A DNA stretch of 64,000 nucleotides, taken from NCBI GenBank assembly GCA_027493525.1, contig JAOSKN010000001.1, forward strand, positions 124,001-188,000, read 5' to 3'. The position numbers and the translations under genes are program-made. Positions within the stretch are counted from its first letter, which is position 1. Every line of letters starts with the position of its first letter. Source of the DNA: Planctomycetota bacterium (GTDB lineage: Bacteria > Planctomycetota > SZUA-567 > H5-PLA8). Shown here in pieces: positions 35,648 through 44,541 of the stretch. A model generated the notes under the pieces. It was not told the origin of the DNA, did not search any database, and saw nothing but the letters and a program-made list of their open reading frames with translations.

Positions 35648-38023
35648 CTACGAGGATCCGAACAGGCTGCGCTGGCCGGTGAGCGCGGCTTCGGCGTCGA
35701 AGGCATACACCTGGGCGAGCGTCTCCACCAGCGGCGCGATCTGTTTCTTGATGTAGTGCTCGTAATCCAGCGGCGCGCCGGCGCGGCCCGCGGGCTGGGG
35801 TCCGTCGCGGGTCATCACGTAGCGGATCACGCCGCGGGGCCGGTCCAGCAGCCGCGCGGCGCGGACGTGAGGCGGCGAAGCGCGCGTGTAGCCTTCGAGC
35901 CCCTTGCGCAAGGCCTTGCGGTAGACCAGTTTTTCGTCCCAGCGCCCCGCGCGCACCTCGGCCACGCGGCCGGCCACGCGGGCCTCGATCTCCGCGCCCG
36001 GCCGGTCGGCGAAGAGCAGGGCCAGCAGCTCCCGCTGCAGCTCGTGGGCCATGTCGGTCCAGTCGCGCCGCACGGCCTCCATCCCGACGATCTCCACCTC
36101 CGCGCCGTGCTCGTCGAGCCGCAGGCCGGCGTAGCCTTTGGCGCGCCCGCGCTCGCCCAGCGTGCGCCCCGGCGGAAGCAAGAAACGGTGATAGTACTTC
36201 TCGAATTCAAGCTCCAGACAGCTCGACAAATGCCAGCGCTCCCTGACGTGCTCGCCCAGCCGCGCGTTGACCCAGGCGCAGAGTTCGCGGCCGGCGGCGA
36301 GCGCCTCGCCCGCTCCGGCCTCCGGGGCCAGGCCGGCCTCGGCGAAGATCGAATCGGTGTCGCCGTAGAGCACCCGCCCGCCGCGCGCTTCGATCAATTG
36401 GCGCGTGAACTTGAGCATGTAATGCCCGAAGCTCGTGATCGCCCCGGCCAGCGGCGGCGACGAGAAGCGGCAGCCCCCGGAGCCCAGCACGCCGTAGAAG
36501 GAGTTCATCACGATCTTGTAGGCGAAGGAGGCCGTCTCGTCGCCGCGCGCCTTGGCCTCCTCCCGGCTGCGAAAAAATGCCTCCAGCAGGCCCGGCAGGA
36601 TGCCGGGCTCGCGCGCGAACGCCGCGCCGTTGGGCGCCTCGACGATCCCGGCCTTCGGCAGCCCGCGCGCACGGGCGTGCGCAAGCGGGTCGATGTTGAA
36701 GGTCCGCATCAGCGACGGATACAGGCTCTTGAAGTCGAAGACGAAGACCCCGCGGTGCAGGCCGACGACGGGCGGCATGACCAGCCCGCCGGGCGCGCCG
36801 GCCTGGCCCGGCTGGTCCACGCCAAGCGTTGGCGCGACGATCCCGCGCCGGTGCAACTCGCGGATGTAAAGGAAGTCGAAGGCCGCGACGCTGCCCCACG
36901 CGCGGTCCAGCGGCTGCCCGGTAAGCACCGAACGCCGCGCGGTCAGGTCCAGCAGTTTCTCCCGCAGCAGGATGTCGCGGACCAGGCGCGCGTCTTCCAG
37001 CGCGTAGGCGCAGAACGCGGCGCGGTTCTCGCGCCAGGCGCGTTCGATCTGCTCCGGCAGGCCCGCGTCTTCCTCCGCCTCCAGCGTCTTCCCCCGCCCC
37101 AGCCGCGCGAGCGCGACCGTGCCGAGGCGGTAGTCCTCGAAGCGCGCCGGCAGCGCGCGGACCAGATGCAGCGCGTCGAGCGCCTGGCGGCCGTGCAGCA
37201 CCGCCTGCGAGCCGCCCCACCCGCGCCCGGGCCGCACGTAGGAGGCCTCTGCCGTCCGCCCCAGCCTGAAGGGCAGCCCGCAGGCCTTGAAACGCCGCTG
37301 CAATACGGCCAGGTCGAAGTCGATGACGTTCCAGCCCGTCAGCACGTCCGGATCGAGCGCGCGCACGCGCCCGGCGAAGGCCTCCAGCAGCTCGCGTTCG
37401 CGCGGATAGAGCAAGGCCCCGGGCGGATCCCGGGCGAGCGGCGCCCCGCGCAGGTGGACCTCTTCGATGGCCGCCGCGTATCCGCTCACGCTCGCCAGCG
37501 AAAACGCAAGCACTTCCGAGGCGTCCGGCGTCGTCTCCAGGTCGAACGCCAGCGCGCGCAAGACGGGTTCGACTTCAGCCGGTTCCAAGAGAGGATTCTC
37601 GTAGACGCGCGCGAGCCCGCGCCCTTTTCGCCACGGCCCCTCGATGGAGACGCCGCCGCGCAGATCCCGCTCCAGCAGGTAAGCGCGCGCCGGCGGCACG
37701 TCGGCCTCGTACGTCCGCGCCTTCAGCGCGCCAAGCCGGTCGGCGAACTTGCGCAGGTCGGGCGCGCGTGGGGCGGCGGCGCGCAGCACCGGCGCGCCAT
37801 CCATGGTCGTCCAGGCGCTCGCTTCCAGCCGTGCGCCGAAGCCGGCGGCCTCGACGTCCACCGTCTCGCGATCCGCCTCGCGAATATGGAAACAAGGCTC
37901 GTAACGGTCGTCCAGAAAGGCGAAGGTCTCCCCGTTTCGCAGCCGGCCGATGCCGCACATGAGAGTGCGGCCTTCGCGCAGGCGGGGGTAGACATGCAGC
38001 AGGAAGCCAGGTTCACCGGGCAT
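35648..38023 (-). CDS. polB: DNA polymerase II (family B)
   Basis: This 791-residue family B polymerase is close in length to the E. coli enzyme. The exonuclease motifs are FDLETT (Asp161), LTGWNVIDFDL and YALEDARLV. The polymerase motifs are DFKSLYPSLMRTFNIDPL (Asp430), KIVMNSFYGVLG and YGDTDS (Asp555, Asp557). The C-terminus GQRSLFGSS resembles a beta-clamp-binding peptide of the QxxLF class. Such enzymes restart replication and bypass lesions. The gene appears monocistronic. Confidence 0.97.
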   Translation of the reverse strand: MPGEPGFLLHVYPRLREGRTLMCGIGRLRNGETFAFLDDRYEPCFHIREADRETVDVEAAGFGARLEASAWTTMDGAPVLRAAAPRAPDLRKFADRLGALKARTYEADVPPARAYLLERDLRGGVSIEGPWRKGRGLARVYENPLLEPAEVEPVLRALAFDLETTPDASEVLAFSLASVSGYAAAIEEVHLRGAPLARDPPGALLYPRERELLEAFAGRVRALDPDVLTGWNVIDFDLAVLQRRFKACGLPFRLGRTAEASYVRPGRGWGGSQAVLHGRQALDALHLVRALPARFEDYRLGTVALARLGRGKTLEAEEDAGLPEQIERAWRENRAAFCAYALEDARLVRDILLREKLLDLTARRSVLTGQPLDRAWGSVAAFDFLYIRELHRRGIVAPTLGVDQPGQAGAPGGLVMPPVVGLHRGVFVFDFKSLYPSLMRTFNIDPLAHARARGLPKAGIVEAPNGAAFAREPGILPGLLEAFFRSREEAKARGDETASFAYKIVMNSFYGVLGSGGCRFSSPPLAGAITSFGHYMLKFTRQLIEARGGRVLYGDTDSIFAEAGLAPEAGAGEALAAGRELCAWVNARLGEHVRERWHLSSCLELEFEKYYHRFLLPPGRTLGERGRAKGYAGLRLDEHGAEVEIVGMEAVRRDWTDMAHELQRELLALLFADRPGAEIEARVAGRVAEVRAGRWDEKLVYRKALRKGLEGYTRASPPHVRAARLLDRPRGVIRYVMTRDGPQPAGRAGAPLDYEHYIKKQIAPLVETLAQVYAFDAEAALTGQRSLFGSS

Positions 38024-38143
38024 GGATCAGCGCCAAGCGCGGCGGCTCCCGCCGCCCCGCGCGCCGATTCTAAGCGGTCTTCCTTAAGTTTCTTCCGGCT
38101 TTGGATCGCGCTTCGCGCGGATTTATTCAGTCACCCACCCCTG

Positions 38144-38164
38144 CCCCTCCTCGGAGAGGAGGGG
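38144..38164. repeat. GC-rich perfect hairpin
   Basis: CCCCTCCTC pairs with GAGGAGGGG across a 3-base centre (GGA). It may be part of a dispersed stem-loop repeat. It lies inside the larger bounded region. Confidence 0.5.
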
Positions 38165-38199
38165 AAACTGCGCAGGGCCATGGCAAAAAGCTTAGCTTA

Positions 38200-38364
38200 G
38201 AGTGCGTCCTAAAACGTCTCGCGGCCGTCTTCGGGCGGCGGACTTCGCGCTGCGTCGTTGGCCTGCTCGCCGTAGGCGCTGTCCCGATACGGCTCGTTCG
38301 GCCGCCTCGCCTCGCTTGCCCGGCGCTCCGAAGCCGCCTCGCGATCCGGTTTCAGGACGCACTC
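38200..38364. mobile_element. MITE with GAGTGCGTCCT inverted ends
   Basis: GAGTGCGTCCTAAAAC (from 38200) faces GTTTCAGGACGCACTC (to 38364), imperfect only at one position. TTA flanks both ends (38197-38199 and 38365-38367), consistent with a TNA target duplication as made by some IS5-family elements. The 165-bp interior has no gene. Words CCGCCTC, GATACG and TCGTTGG in the interior recur, in reverse orientation and comparable order, in the element at 53321-53482. Confidence 0.7.
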
Positions 38365-38418
38365 TTATGTGAGACCGCTTAGTCTTGTGCAAGAAAACCG
38401 TTGCGCGTTTTGGCGCGC

Positions 38419-38851
38419 TCAATTCCCGCCCGAACCGGCTTGCAGCGCGCCGGTTCGATCTTCCCCATCGATGGCAGGCGGAAGGTTGAGCCAGTCGCTG
38501 GCGGCCGCGCGGTCACGAAAGACCATCAGTTGAATCTCCGAGCCCGCGGTAAAGACCTGGAGCATCCGCAACAGCCCGAAGCTCAGGTTGTCCTGCGTGA
38601 AAAAAAGCCCACCGCGCGCCGGCCAGCCGGCTCTTCCGTCCGAGCAGGATGTCGGCCACCAGCAGCAATTCCGGCGTGGCGGCGCGGAACGTGCCCTCCA
38701 GATAGTCCGACAGCACGGGCATATCCGCATGGTACTGCGGATCGTGAAGCCTCCGATTCAACGTCTCTTTCATGTCCGCCGCCGTCACCACGCCCGTAGC
38801 GCGCTCGTGCACGACCCGCCGCCGCGGATCGATCCTGTATGACAAGGGCAT
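38419..38851 (-). pseudogene. SpoIIAA-like/STAS-type protein disrupted by a one-base insertion
   Basis: The first frame (start 38851) begins MPLSYRIDPRRRVVHERATGVVT and runs well to RWAFF. The following frame then continues TQDNLSFGLLRMLQVFTA to a stop at 38419. Removing one T from the T7 run (38600-38606, A7 on the plus strand) joins them into a protein of about 143 residues. The fold is that of SpoIIAA-like proteins common in this lineage. The function is unknown. Either the run is a sequencing error or the gene is decayed. Confidence 0.65.
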
Positions 38852-39141
38852 CTCGTGTTCCTCATCCCCGTTGCAATCTCTTCTTCGAAGTTACAAGACG
38901 AAATTCCCGACTGCAAATATTGTGAAGTGCAATATATACCTTTTGCGTATATAATCCGGAATGCTTTCCGTCATAATGCGCCGATGAAGTGCTGTTTTTT
39001 AATCGCCTCGGCTGAGAAATTCTCGGTGATGCGCATTCCGGCCGCCGGCAGGCGGGGAGAGCGCGGCACGGCCAAACTTAACCGCGCGCCGCATACGCAA
39101 CTTAGCGTATTCGCGCTGCGAGGCTCAGGCGTTTCAAATGG
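38852..39141. other. AT-rich intergenic region
   Basis: This stretch is markedly richer in A and T between 38880 and 39000, with TATATAT- and TATAAT-like words. It lies upstream of the SpoIIAA-like gene and probably holds its promoter. No convincing gene, RNA or repeat was found. Confidence 0.4.
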
Positions 39142-39167
39142 AAGAGCGCCGCACATGCGGCGCTCTT
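39142..39167 (-). terminator. Strong 12-bp hairpin downstream of the anti-sigma gene
   Basis: AAGAGCGCCGCA and TGCGGCGCTCTT are perfectly complementary around a 2-bp centre. It begins about 30 bp after the stop of the minus-strand gene, with CCATTT but no full T-run following. It is probably a terminator or an mRNA-end stabiliser. Confidence 0.55.
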
Positions 39168-39197
39168 GTGATGCCCGGTGCGGCGCACCCGCTCATT

Positions 39198-41138
39198 TCA
39201 TTCCCGGTACATCGGCAGGTATCGATAGTAGACTTCGAGGGACAACACGCCCAGGGCGGTGCAGACCACGCGCCCGCCGCGGACGCCTTCGGTGGCCAGC
39301 GGGTCCCAGCTCCCGTCCTCGGGACCGCCGACGCGCTGGTGGGGCAAGAGCGCCGCCTTCATGGCCTCGTTCCACTTTTTCCATTCTTCGCCGCCCACCT
39401 GAAACATCGCCAGCGTGCCGTAATACCAGTAGTACATGGCGTGTCCGCCGCCGATGCCGTGCTTGCCGCCGCTGTTGGGCTTCCACTCAGGCAGATCCTT
39501 CATCAATACCTCGACGCCGCCCTGGAGCGAATCGGGCTGCCGGCCGAGGAACAGGCTGGCCAGCATGCCCACGCTGTTGATGCTCGCCCCGGTGTGCCCT
39601 TCGGTCTGGTACTTAAAGCGGCCGCCGGCGTACGGATCGTTCTTGACCTTCTCGAAATCGATCTCGACGGAGTTGAGATACTTCTGGGCGCCCTCGAAGC
39701 TGGCCGGGTCGATCTGCAGGCCGGCGATCTTGGCGCTCTTGAGCTGCATGATGAACCAGCCCGTCACCGAGGTGTCCCCGACCTGCTTGGCGTTGTAGCG
39801 CCAGCCCAGCCGCTCGGAGCCCGCCCCGTTCTGGTGCACTTCGCAGGAGTAGTTCAGCGCCAGTTGCGCGGCTTCCTTCACCTTCGGGTTGCGCGCCATG
39901 GCCGCTGCCTCGGCCAGCGCCAGGCCCGCGATGCCGTGGCAGTAGCCGCCGCCGCGGAAGGGGCTCTTGACCATCCCCTGTTCCTTGCCGTCCTTCACCT
40001 GCTGCGAGATCAGCCATTCCTGGGCTTTGCGCACGGTCTCCTTGTATTTCCCGACCTTCTCCGTATGCCCTGCGCCAAGGAACGCCAGCAGCGCCAAGCC
40101 CGTCGCGCCGACGTTCGGCGGCGGCGTGTCCTTGCCCTCGTGCTTGACCGTGTCCCAGCTTCCGTCGGGCTCCTGGTTCCGCGCGAGCCAGTCCAGGGCC
40201 TTGTCCACGGCCGACTCCGTCGCCTGCCCCCCGCCGCCCTTCAGCGCCCGTCGCAGCCGGCCGCCCGCGCCGTTGGGCCGGCCGAAGGCCCCGCCGCCGC
40301 CGCCGCCCAACCCGATCGAAGCGACCGTGCCCGTGCCGCCCAGGAAGACGTCGCTCATGCCGTCCTCGCCCCGCGTGTCCGCCGCGTCGGACTCGTTGGC
40401 CGTCTCGACGTGATCGGCGATCTCGACCTCCTCGTGCGTCACGATGGGCGTCTCGACGCTCACTTCGCTGGCCTCGACCGGCACGGGCTTGCGGAAGATG
40501 TCGCGCTTGACCTGCTCCGGCGGCTCCGGTTCTTCGCGCTTCTCCTGGAGGTCGGTGACGATCACCGTCTGGTCCTCGTTGGCGCGCATCAGCGCCATGC
40601 CGATCAGTGTGAGCAGCAGCAGCAGGAGCGCGTGGAAGGCGCCGCTGATCACCCACCACGGCGCGGCGCCCAGGTTGGCCTGGAGGTTATCGAGGAAGCC
40701 CGGAACTGGCGCGCCGGGAACGTCCAACTCCTCGAAGCCGCTCGTCTCCAGGTTCACCCCGTCCTGGTCGGCCGTCTCGGCGGTCCGCGGATTGGCTCCG
40801 GCGGGCACCGTGAACGGCACGGCGCCGCGCTTGCCGGTCGAGGGCGTCTCGCGCAGCGCGAGTTCGGCGCGCCGGTCGAAGTCCTGCGTCAGCCGGCGCT
40901 GGCCCAGCGTGCGGTCCATGAGCTGGTAGAGCCGCCTGAAGTTCGCGAGTTCCGCCGCGCACCCGGCGCACGCGGCGAGGTGCGCTTCGAGCGCGCGGGC
41001 CTCGTTCATGCTCAGGGAGCCTTCGGCGTAGCCGCGGAAGGACTCGCGCGCGCCCAGGCACTCGGGCGGCGGCGCGGGCTTGCGGCTCGCGGCGCGGCCG
41101 ACGGGGCGGGCGGGCTGGGACGGGGTGAAGGTGGGCAT
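39198..41138 (-). CDS. Membrane anti-sigma protein fused to a squalene-cyclase-like barrel
   Basis: This 646-residue protein has an N-terminal anti-sigma zinc site (H53, C57, C60 in HLAACAGC) on the cytoplasmic side. One membrane helix follows at about 161-184. Then comes a linker with a Gly-rich stretch, and from about residue 308 an alpha-alpha barrel of prenyltransferase/squalene-oxidase type (AVDKALDWLARNQEPDGSWD, GGYCHGIAGLALAEAAAMA, TGASINSVGMLASLFLGRQP). The outside barrel presumably senses a ligand or protein and releases the sigma factor. It starts 3 bp after the sigma-gene stop, with GAGGAG inside that gene's end. Confidence 0.85.
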   Translation of the reverse strand: MPTFTPSQPARPVGRAASRKPAPPPECLGARESFRGYAEGSLSMNEARALEAHLAACAGCAAELANFRRLYQLMDRTLGQRRLTQDFDRRAELALRETPSTGKRGAVPFTVPAGANPRTAETADQDGVNLETSGFEELDVPGAPVPGFLDNLQANLGAAPWWVISGAFHALLLLLLTLIGMALMRANEDQTVIVTDLQEKREEPEPPEQVKRDIFRKPVPVEASEVSVETPIVTHEEVEIADHVETANESDAADTRGEDGMSDVFLGGTGTVASIGLGGGGGGAFGRPNGAGGRLRRALKGGGGQATESAVDKALDWLARNQEPDGSWDTVKHEGKDTPPPNVGATGLALLAFLGAGHTEKVGKYKETVRKAQEWLISQQVKDGKEQGMVKSPFRGGGYCHGIAGLALAEAAAMARNPKVKEAAQLALNYSCEVHQNGAGSERLGWRYNAKQVGDTSVTGWFIMQLKSAKIAGLQIDPASFEGAQKYLNSVEIDFEKVKNDPYAGGRFKYQTEGHTGASINSVGMLASLFLGRQPDSLQGGVEVLMKDLPEWKPNSGGKHGIGGGHAMYYWYYGTLAMFQVGGEEWKKWNEAMKAALLPHQRVGGPEDGSWDPLATEGVRGGRVVCTALGVLSLEVYYRYLPMYRE

Positions 41139-41141
41139 GGG

Positions 41142-41726
41142 TTAGGACTCCTCGCTCCAGATGCGGCGGAGTCGCTGCAAGAGCAGGTCGTCGGCGCGCG
41201 CCATGCGGCTCTTGACCGTGCCCACCGGAATGCCCAGGCGCAAGGCGATCTGCTCCTGATTCATCTGCTCCCAGTAGCGCAGCACGACGACCTCCCGGTA
41301 GTGCTCGGGCAGGCCGTCCACGGCCTCGGCCACGTGCCCCACCGCCTCGCGGCGGCGGGCCATGGCGAGCTTAGTGCCCGTCGGGGTGGTCGGTTCGGCC
41401 GCCGTGGTCGGAAGCTTCTCGGCGGCGCGAACGCGGCTGCGCTTGCAGGCCCGCAGGTGGTTGTAGGCGACGCGGCGGTTGATCTGCCGCAGCCAGACTC
41501 CCAGTTTCAGCGGGTCGTGGAGCGTGTGGAGCAGACGGAACGCCTTGGCCAGCGCGTTCTGCGCGACGTCCTCGGCATCGTCCTGATGGCCGAGGATCGC
41601 AAAGGCCTGGTTGACCAGGTCCGCGCGGAAGCGCTCCACCAGTTGCCAGAAATGATCGACCGGCACGCCCCCAGGGTCGTGCCGCATCGCGACCAGCGCG
41701 TCGATCATCTGGGCGGTGGTGGGCAT
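41142..41726 (-). CDS. ECF RNA polymerase sigma factor
   Basis: This 194-residue sigma-70-family protein has region 2 (DDAEDVAQNALAKAFRLLHTL and GVWLRQINRRVAYNHLRACK) and region 4 (LPEHYREVVVLRYWEQMNQEQIA, PVGTVKSRMARA), without regions 1 or 3. It is cotranscribed with the membrane anti-sigma protein that follows after 3 bp. The start at 41726 is chosen because the longer reading overlaps the promoter identified upstream. Activity is likely triggered by an envelope signal. Confidence 0.93.
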   Translation of the reverse strand: MPTTAQMIDALVAMRHDPGGVPVDHFWQLVERFRADLVNQAFAILGHQDDAEDVAQNALAKAFRLLHTLHDPLKLGVWLRQINRRVAYNHLRACKRSRVRAAEKLPTTAAEPTTPTGTKLAMARRREAVGHVAEAVDGLPEHYREVVVLRYWEQMNQEQIALRLGIPVGTVKSRMARADDLLLQRLRRIWSEES

Positions 41727-41760
41727 ACGGCGGCTGACTCCGTCCTGTTCTGCTCCACCT

Positions 41761-41785
41761 GACACCGGCCGATCCGTAGGGTTCC
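41761..41785 (-). promoter_or_regulatory. ECF-type autoregulatory promoter
   Basis: On the minus strand GGAAC (41785-41781) is separated by 17 bp from GTC (41763-41761). This matches the GGAAC-N16/17-GTC pattern of many ECF promoters. It lies about 35 bp upstream of the sigma-gene ATG, as expected for autoregulation. Confidence 0.6.
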
Positions 41786-42017
41786 AAAAACCTCGGAAGC
41801 CTCTATATATTAAGCGTCGATTCGGGGGCGAGAGTTCCCTTAATTTTGGCTCAAAATGCCCTCGCGAAGGACAATCACCGATTCGATAACCCTAATCCAT
41901 GGGAAAAGTTATGACTCCGAGTCCGGAATGAGCCCACTCGCGCGGCTTAAAAGCCTGTAAACTCTCGGCGCCAGACATTTCAACTAAGGGCCAGGATCGC
42001 GCCACGCGCCTTTCCGC

Positions 42018-43727
42018 ATGTCCGCCCAAACCCGCCGCAACCTGATCGCGCTCCTCGCCGCGCTCCCGCTGCTGGCCTACCTTGTCTATCCCGTCCTCGC
42101 GCTCCTGATTCAGGGCCTCACAGGGCCGATCCTGTCGCACCGGGCGGAGGCGCTGGGCTGGGACCCCGCGCGCCAGCCGTTCGCGGCCGGGGTCCTGGCC
42201 GCGTGGCGCGATCCGCAGGTCGAACGCGCGACCTGGGGCACGCTGGCGCTGGCCTTCTGGACCGTCGTGCTGGGAGGGCTTTGGGGTACTGGCCTGGCGC
42301 TGCTCTGGCACCGCCGCGACTTCTTCGGCCGCGGAGGCTTCGCGCTCTGCGGCTACGCGCCGCTGCTGATGCCGCCGCTCGTGGGGACGCTGGCCTTCTT
42401 CCGCCTGCTGGGGCGCAGCGGTTCGCTCTGGCAGTGGCTCCCGCTGGCCGGCGGCAAGCCCTGGCTGACGCCCTTCGGCGCGGTCCTGGTCTTGCACGTC
42501 TATTCCTTCGGGCTCTACAGCTACGCCTTCGCGGCGGCCGCGCTGAAGAACCTGGACGCCAGCCAGGAGGAGGCCGCGGTGAGCCTCGGCGGGACGCGCT
42601 GGCGGGCGTTCCTGCACGGGGTCTGGCCGGCGCTGCGCGGGCCGGTCTTCGCGGCGGGGCTGCTGACCTTCATGGGCGCGGGGGCGTCCTTCAGCGGGCC
42701 GTACATCCTGGACACCGACGGGCACTACCTCACCGTGGAGATCCTAAACCTCCAGCAGGCCGGGGACCGCGGGCGCACGGCGGCGGTGACGGCGTGGCTC
42801 GCATGCCTTTCGCTGGCCGCGCTGCCGGCGTTCCTGGCCCTGCGGCAGGACGCGTTCCCGGGCGCGGGGACGAAAGGCGCGGCGCGGCACGAGTTGCCGC
42901 CCGCGCGGAAGGGCGAGGCCCTCGTCCGCTTCGCGCTCTCCGTCCTCGCCGCGCTGATCCTGCTCGCCCCGCCCGCGATCGTGCTGCTCAGCGCCGTCTC
43001 CGACCGCGCCGGCTGGTACGACGGGGCGCTCGAGATCCACTTCTCGGCGCGGGCCTTCGCGGAACTCGATGCGCGCGACGGAGCCGCCTTGCAGCGCAGC
43101 TTGCTTTACGCGGCCGGCGCCGCGCTGCTGACAGTCGGGTTGGCGGTGCTGGCGGGGCTGGCTCTGCGGCGGGCGCGAGCTTGGGCGGCGTGGCCGGCGG
43201 AGACCGCCGTCATGCTGGCCGTGGCGCTGCCTGGCAGCGCGGTCGCCGTCGCGCTCCTCTGCGCCTTCAACGGGCCGTCGTGGCTGGCCGGCGGCGCGGC
43301 GCTGGGGCAGTCCTCGGCGATCCTGATCCTCGCGTACGTCGTGCGCGGGCTCCCGCTGGCGGTGCGCCCGGTCCGCGCGGCGCTGGATGGGGTCGGCGCC
43401 GAACAGGAGCAGGCCGCGCGGAGCCTCGGCGCGACGCCCGCGCGGGCGGTGCGGCGCGTGCTCCTGCCCCTGCTCCGCCCGACCCTCCTCGCGGCGGGGC
43501 TGCTCTGCTTCGTCCTGGCCGCCGGGGAATACGTCGCCTCGGAGCTGCTCTGGGGCATCGACACGCAGCCGGTCAGCGTCCGCATCCGCGAGGTCTACCG
43601 CAGCAACTTCCCCCGCGCCGCCGCGCTCTCGCTCTGCCTCATGCTCTTATGCGCGCTGGCGGCCGCCGCGAGCGCGTGGCTCCAGGAGCGCGGCGCCTTG
43701 CGCCGGGCGCGCGAGCGAACCACCTGA
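42018..43727 (+). CDS. Two-domain ABC transporter permease (FbpB/ThiP-like)
   Basis: This 569-residue protein has about 12 membrane helices in two repeated halves. Each carries an EAA loop for the ATPase: EEAAVSLGGTRWRAFLHGVWP and EQAARSLGATPARAVRRVLLP. The two-half layout is that of iron(III) or thiamine import permeases. No ATPase or binding protein lies next to it, so its partners must be encoded elsewhere. Substrate unknown. It is divergent from the sigma gene. Confidence 0.9.
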   Translation: MSAQTRRNLIALLAALPLLAYLVYPVLALLIQGLTGPILSHRAEALGWDPARQPFAAGVLAAWRDPQVERATWGTLALAFWTVVLGGLWGTGLALLWHRRDFFGRGGFALCGYAPLLMPPLVGTLAFFRLLGRSGSLWQWLPLAGGKPWLTPFGAVLVLHVYSFGLYSYAFAAAALKNLDASQEEAAVSLGGTRWRAFLHGVWPALRGPVFAAGLLTFMGAGASFSGPYILDTDGHYLTVEILNLQQAGDRGRTAAVTAWLACLSLAALPAFLALRQDAFPGAGTKGAARHELPPARKGEALVRFALSVLAALILLAPPAIVLLSAVSDRAGWYDGALEIHFSARAFAELDARDGAALQRSLLYAAGAALLTVGLAVLAGLALRRARAWAAWPAETAVMLAVALPGSAVAVALLCAFNGPSWLAGGAALGQSSAILILAYVVRGLPLAVRPVRAALDGVGAEQEQAARSLGATPARAVRRVLLPLLRPTLLAAGLLCFVLAAGEYVASELLWGIDTQPVSVRIREVYRSNFPRAAALSLCLMLLCALAAAASAWLQERGALRRARERTT

Positions 43728-43764
43728 GCGCTCTGGCTTAAGATTCATGCGGATCGGGGCGCGC

Positions 43765-44541
43765 TTAGCGCCGCTTCCGCGCGTCGGGGTTGTAGACGGT
43801 GAACTGGAAGACGTGGTACTGCCCGCTGAAGATGTCACGGGGGTTCTGCAAATCCCAGCCGATGACGCATTCGAGCTGCTTCAGGTAGAAGCGCAGCCCG
43901 CGCGGATCGTAGTAGACGCCGTGGCTCGGCACGGGCTCCCCGAACTGCCGCCCCGCCTCCGCCGCGCCGGGCGCGCCGTCGCCGTCGAGGTCGGCGCCGG
44001 TCTCGGCTTCCTCGATCCAGCCGTAGCCGTCCCAGTCCACGAACTGGTCGTTCTCGCGCTGGGGCGGGACGACGGTGCGGAGGCGGAACTGGTAGCCGGC
44101 GCGGATGGGGGCGTCGTCCCACGCCTGGCTCTCGGGGGCCAGCGCGTCGTAGGCGGCCTTGACGATCTTCCAGTCCTGCGCGTTGAAAGCGTCGCGCTCG
44201 GGCGTGCCGGGCGCCCCAGGCAGCGGCGCGCCGGGATCGTCGGGCGCGGCGGGGTCGCGGGGCAGCCAGGCCGAGCCGTCGAAGGTCCCGCGCGAAGGGT
44301 CGGCGTCGTCGTAGGCGAAGTGCGCGGCGAGCTGGCAGCGCGTCTGGATCTCGTTGGCCAGCAGGGCGAGCACGACTTCTTCCTTGGCCTGCCGCGTCGT
44401 CTTCAGGTTGTTCATGAACAGCGAAAGGACCGCCACGGAGCCGAAGACGAGCAGCGCCAGGGCCATCAGGACCTCGAGCAGGCTGAAGCCGGGGCGCGCG
44501 AAAGCGGGGTTCGGGCTCAGGCGCACGCGTTCATTCCTCAC
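43765..44541 (-). CDS. Type II secretion/type IV pilus pseudopilin
   Basis: This 258-residue pseudopilin starts with a short leader and the class III cleavage signal FSLLEVLMALALLVFGSVAVLSLF. The remainder is a large globular domain including GYGWIEEAETGADLDGDGAPG, a calcium-binding-like Asp-rich loop. The hydrophobic helix is of the GspI/PilV type. It overlaps the upstream pseudopilin gene by 11 bp and closes the cluster. Confidence 0.85.
   Translation of the reverse strand: MRNERVRLSPNPAFARPGFSLLEVLMALALLVFGSVAVLSLFMNNLKTTRQAKEEVVLALLANEIQTRCQLAAHFAYDDADPSRGTFDGSAWLPRDPAAPDDPGAPLPGAPGTPERDAFNAQDWKIVKAAYDALAPESQAWDDAPIRAGYQFRLRTVVPPQRENDQFVDWDGYGWIEEAETGADLDGDGAPGAAEAGRQFGEPVPSHGVYYDPRGLRFYLKQLECVIGWDLQNPRDIFSGQYHVFQFTVYNPDARKRR

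Larger units (their letters stand above)
38070..38382. mobile_element. Composite miniature element bounded by 11-bp inverted repeats
   Basis: CTAAGCGGTCT (38070-38080) and its exact reverse complement AGACCGCTTAG (38372-38382) frame a 313-bp noncoding stretch. This contains a hairpin and a nested 165-bp miniature element. No transposase gene is present, and no target duplication is obvious. Confidence 0.45.

Noticed and set aside
35756..38200. Long plus-strand open frames opposite polB (and similarly 27088-29244, 39138-41762, 47616-53339)
   Set aside because: They are mirror or shifted frames of real genes without family motifs; high GC content keeps them free of stop codons.
38855..39580. 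Plus-strand open frame spanning the AT-rich region
   Set aside because: It runs from AT-rich noncoding DNA into the antisense of the anti-sigma gene and shows no coherent protein.
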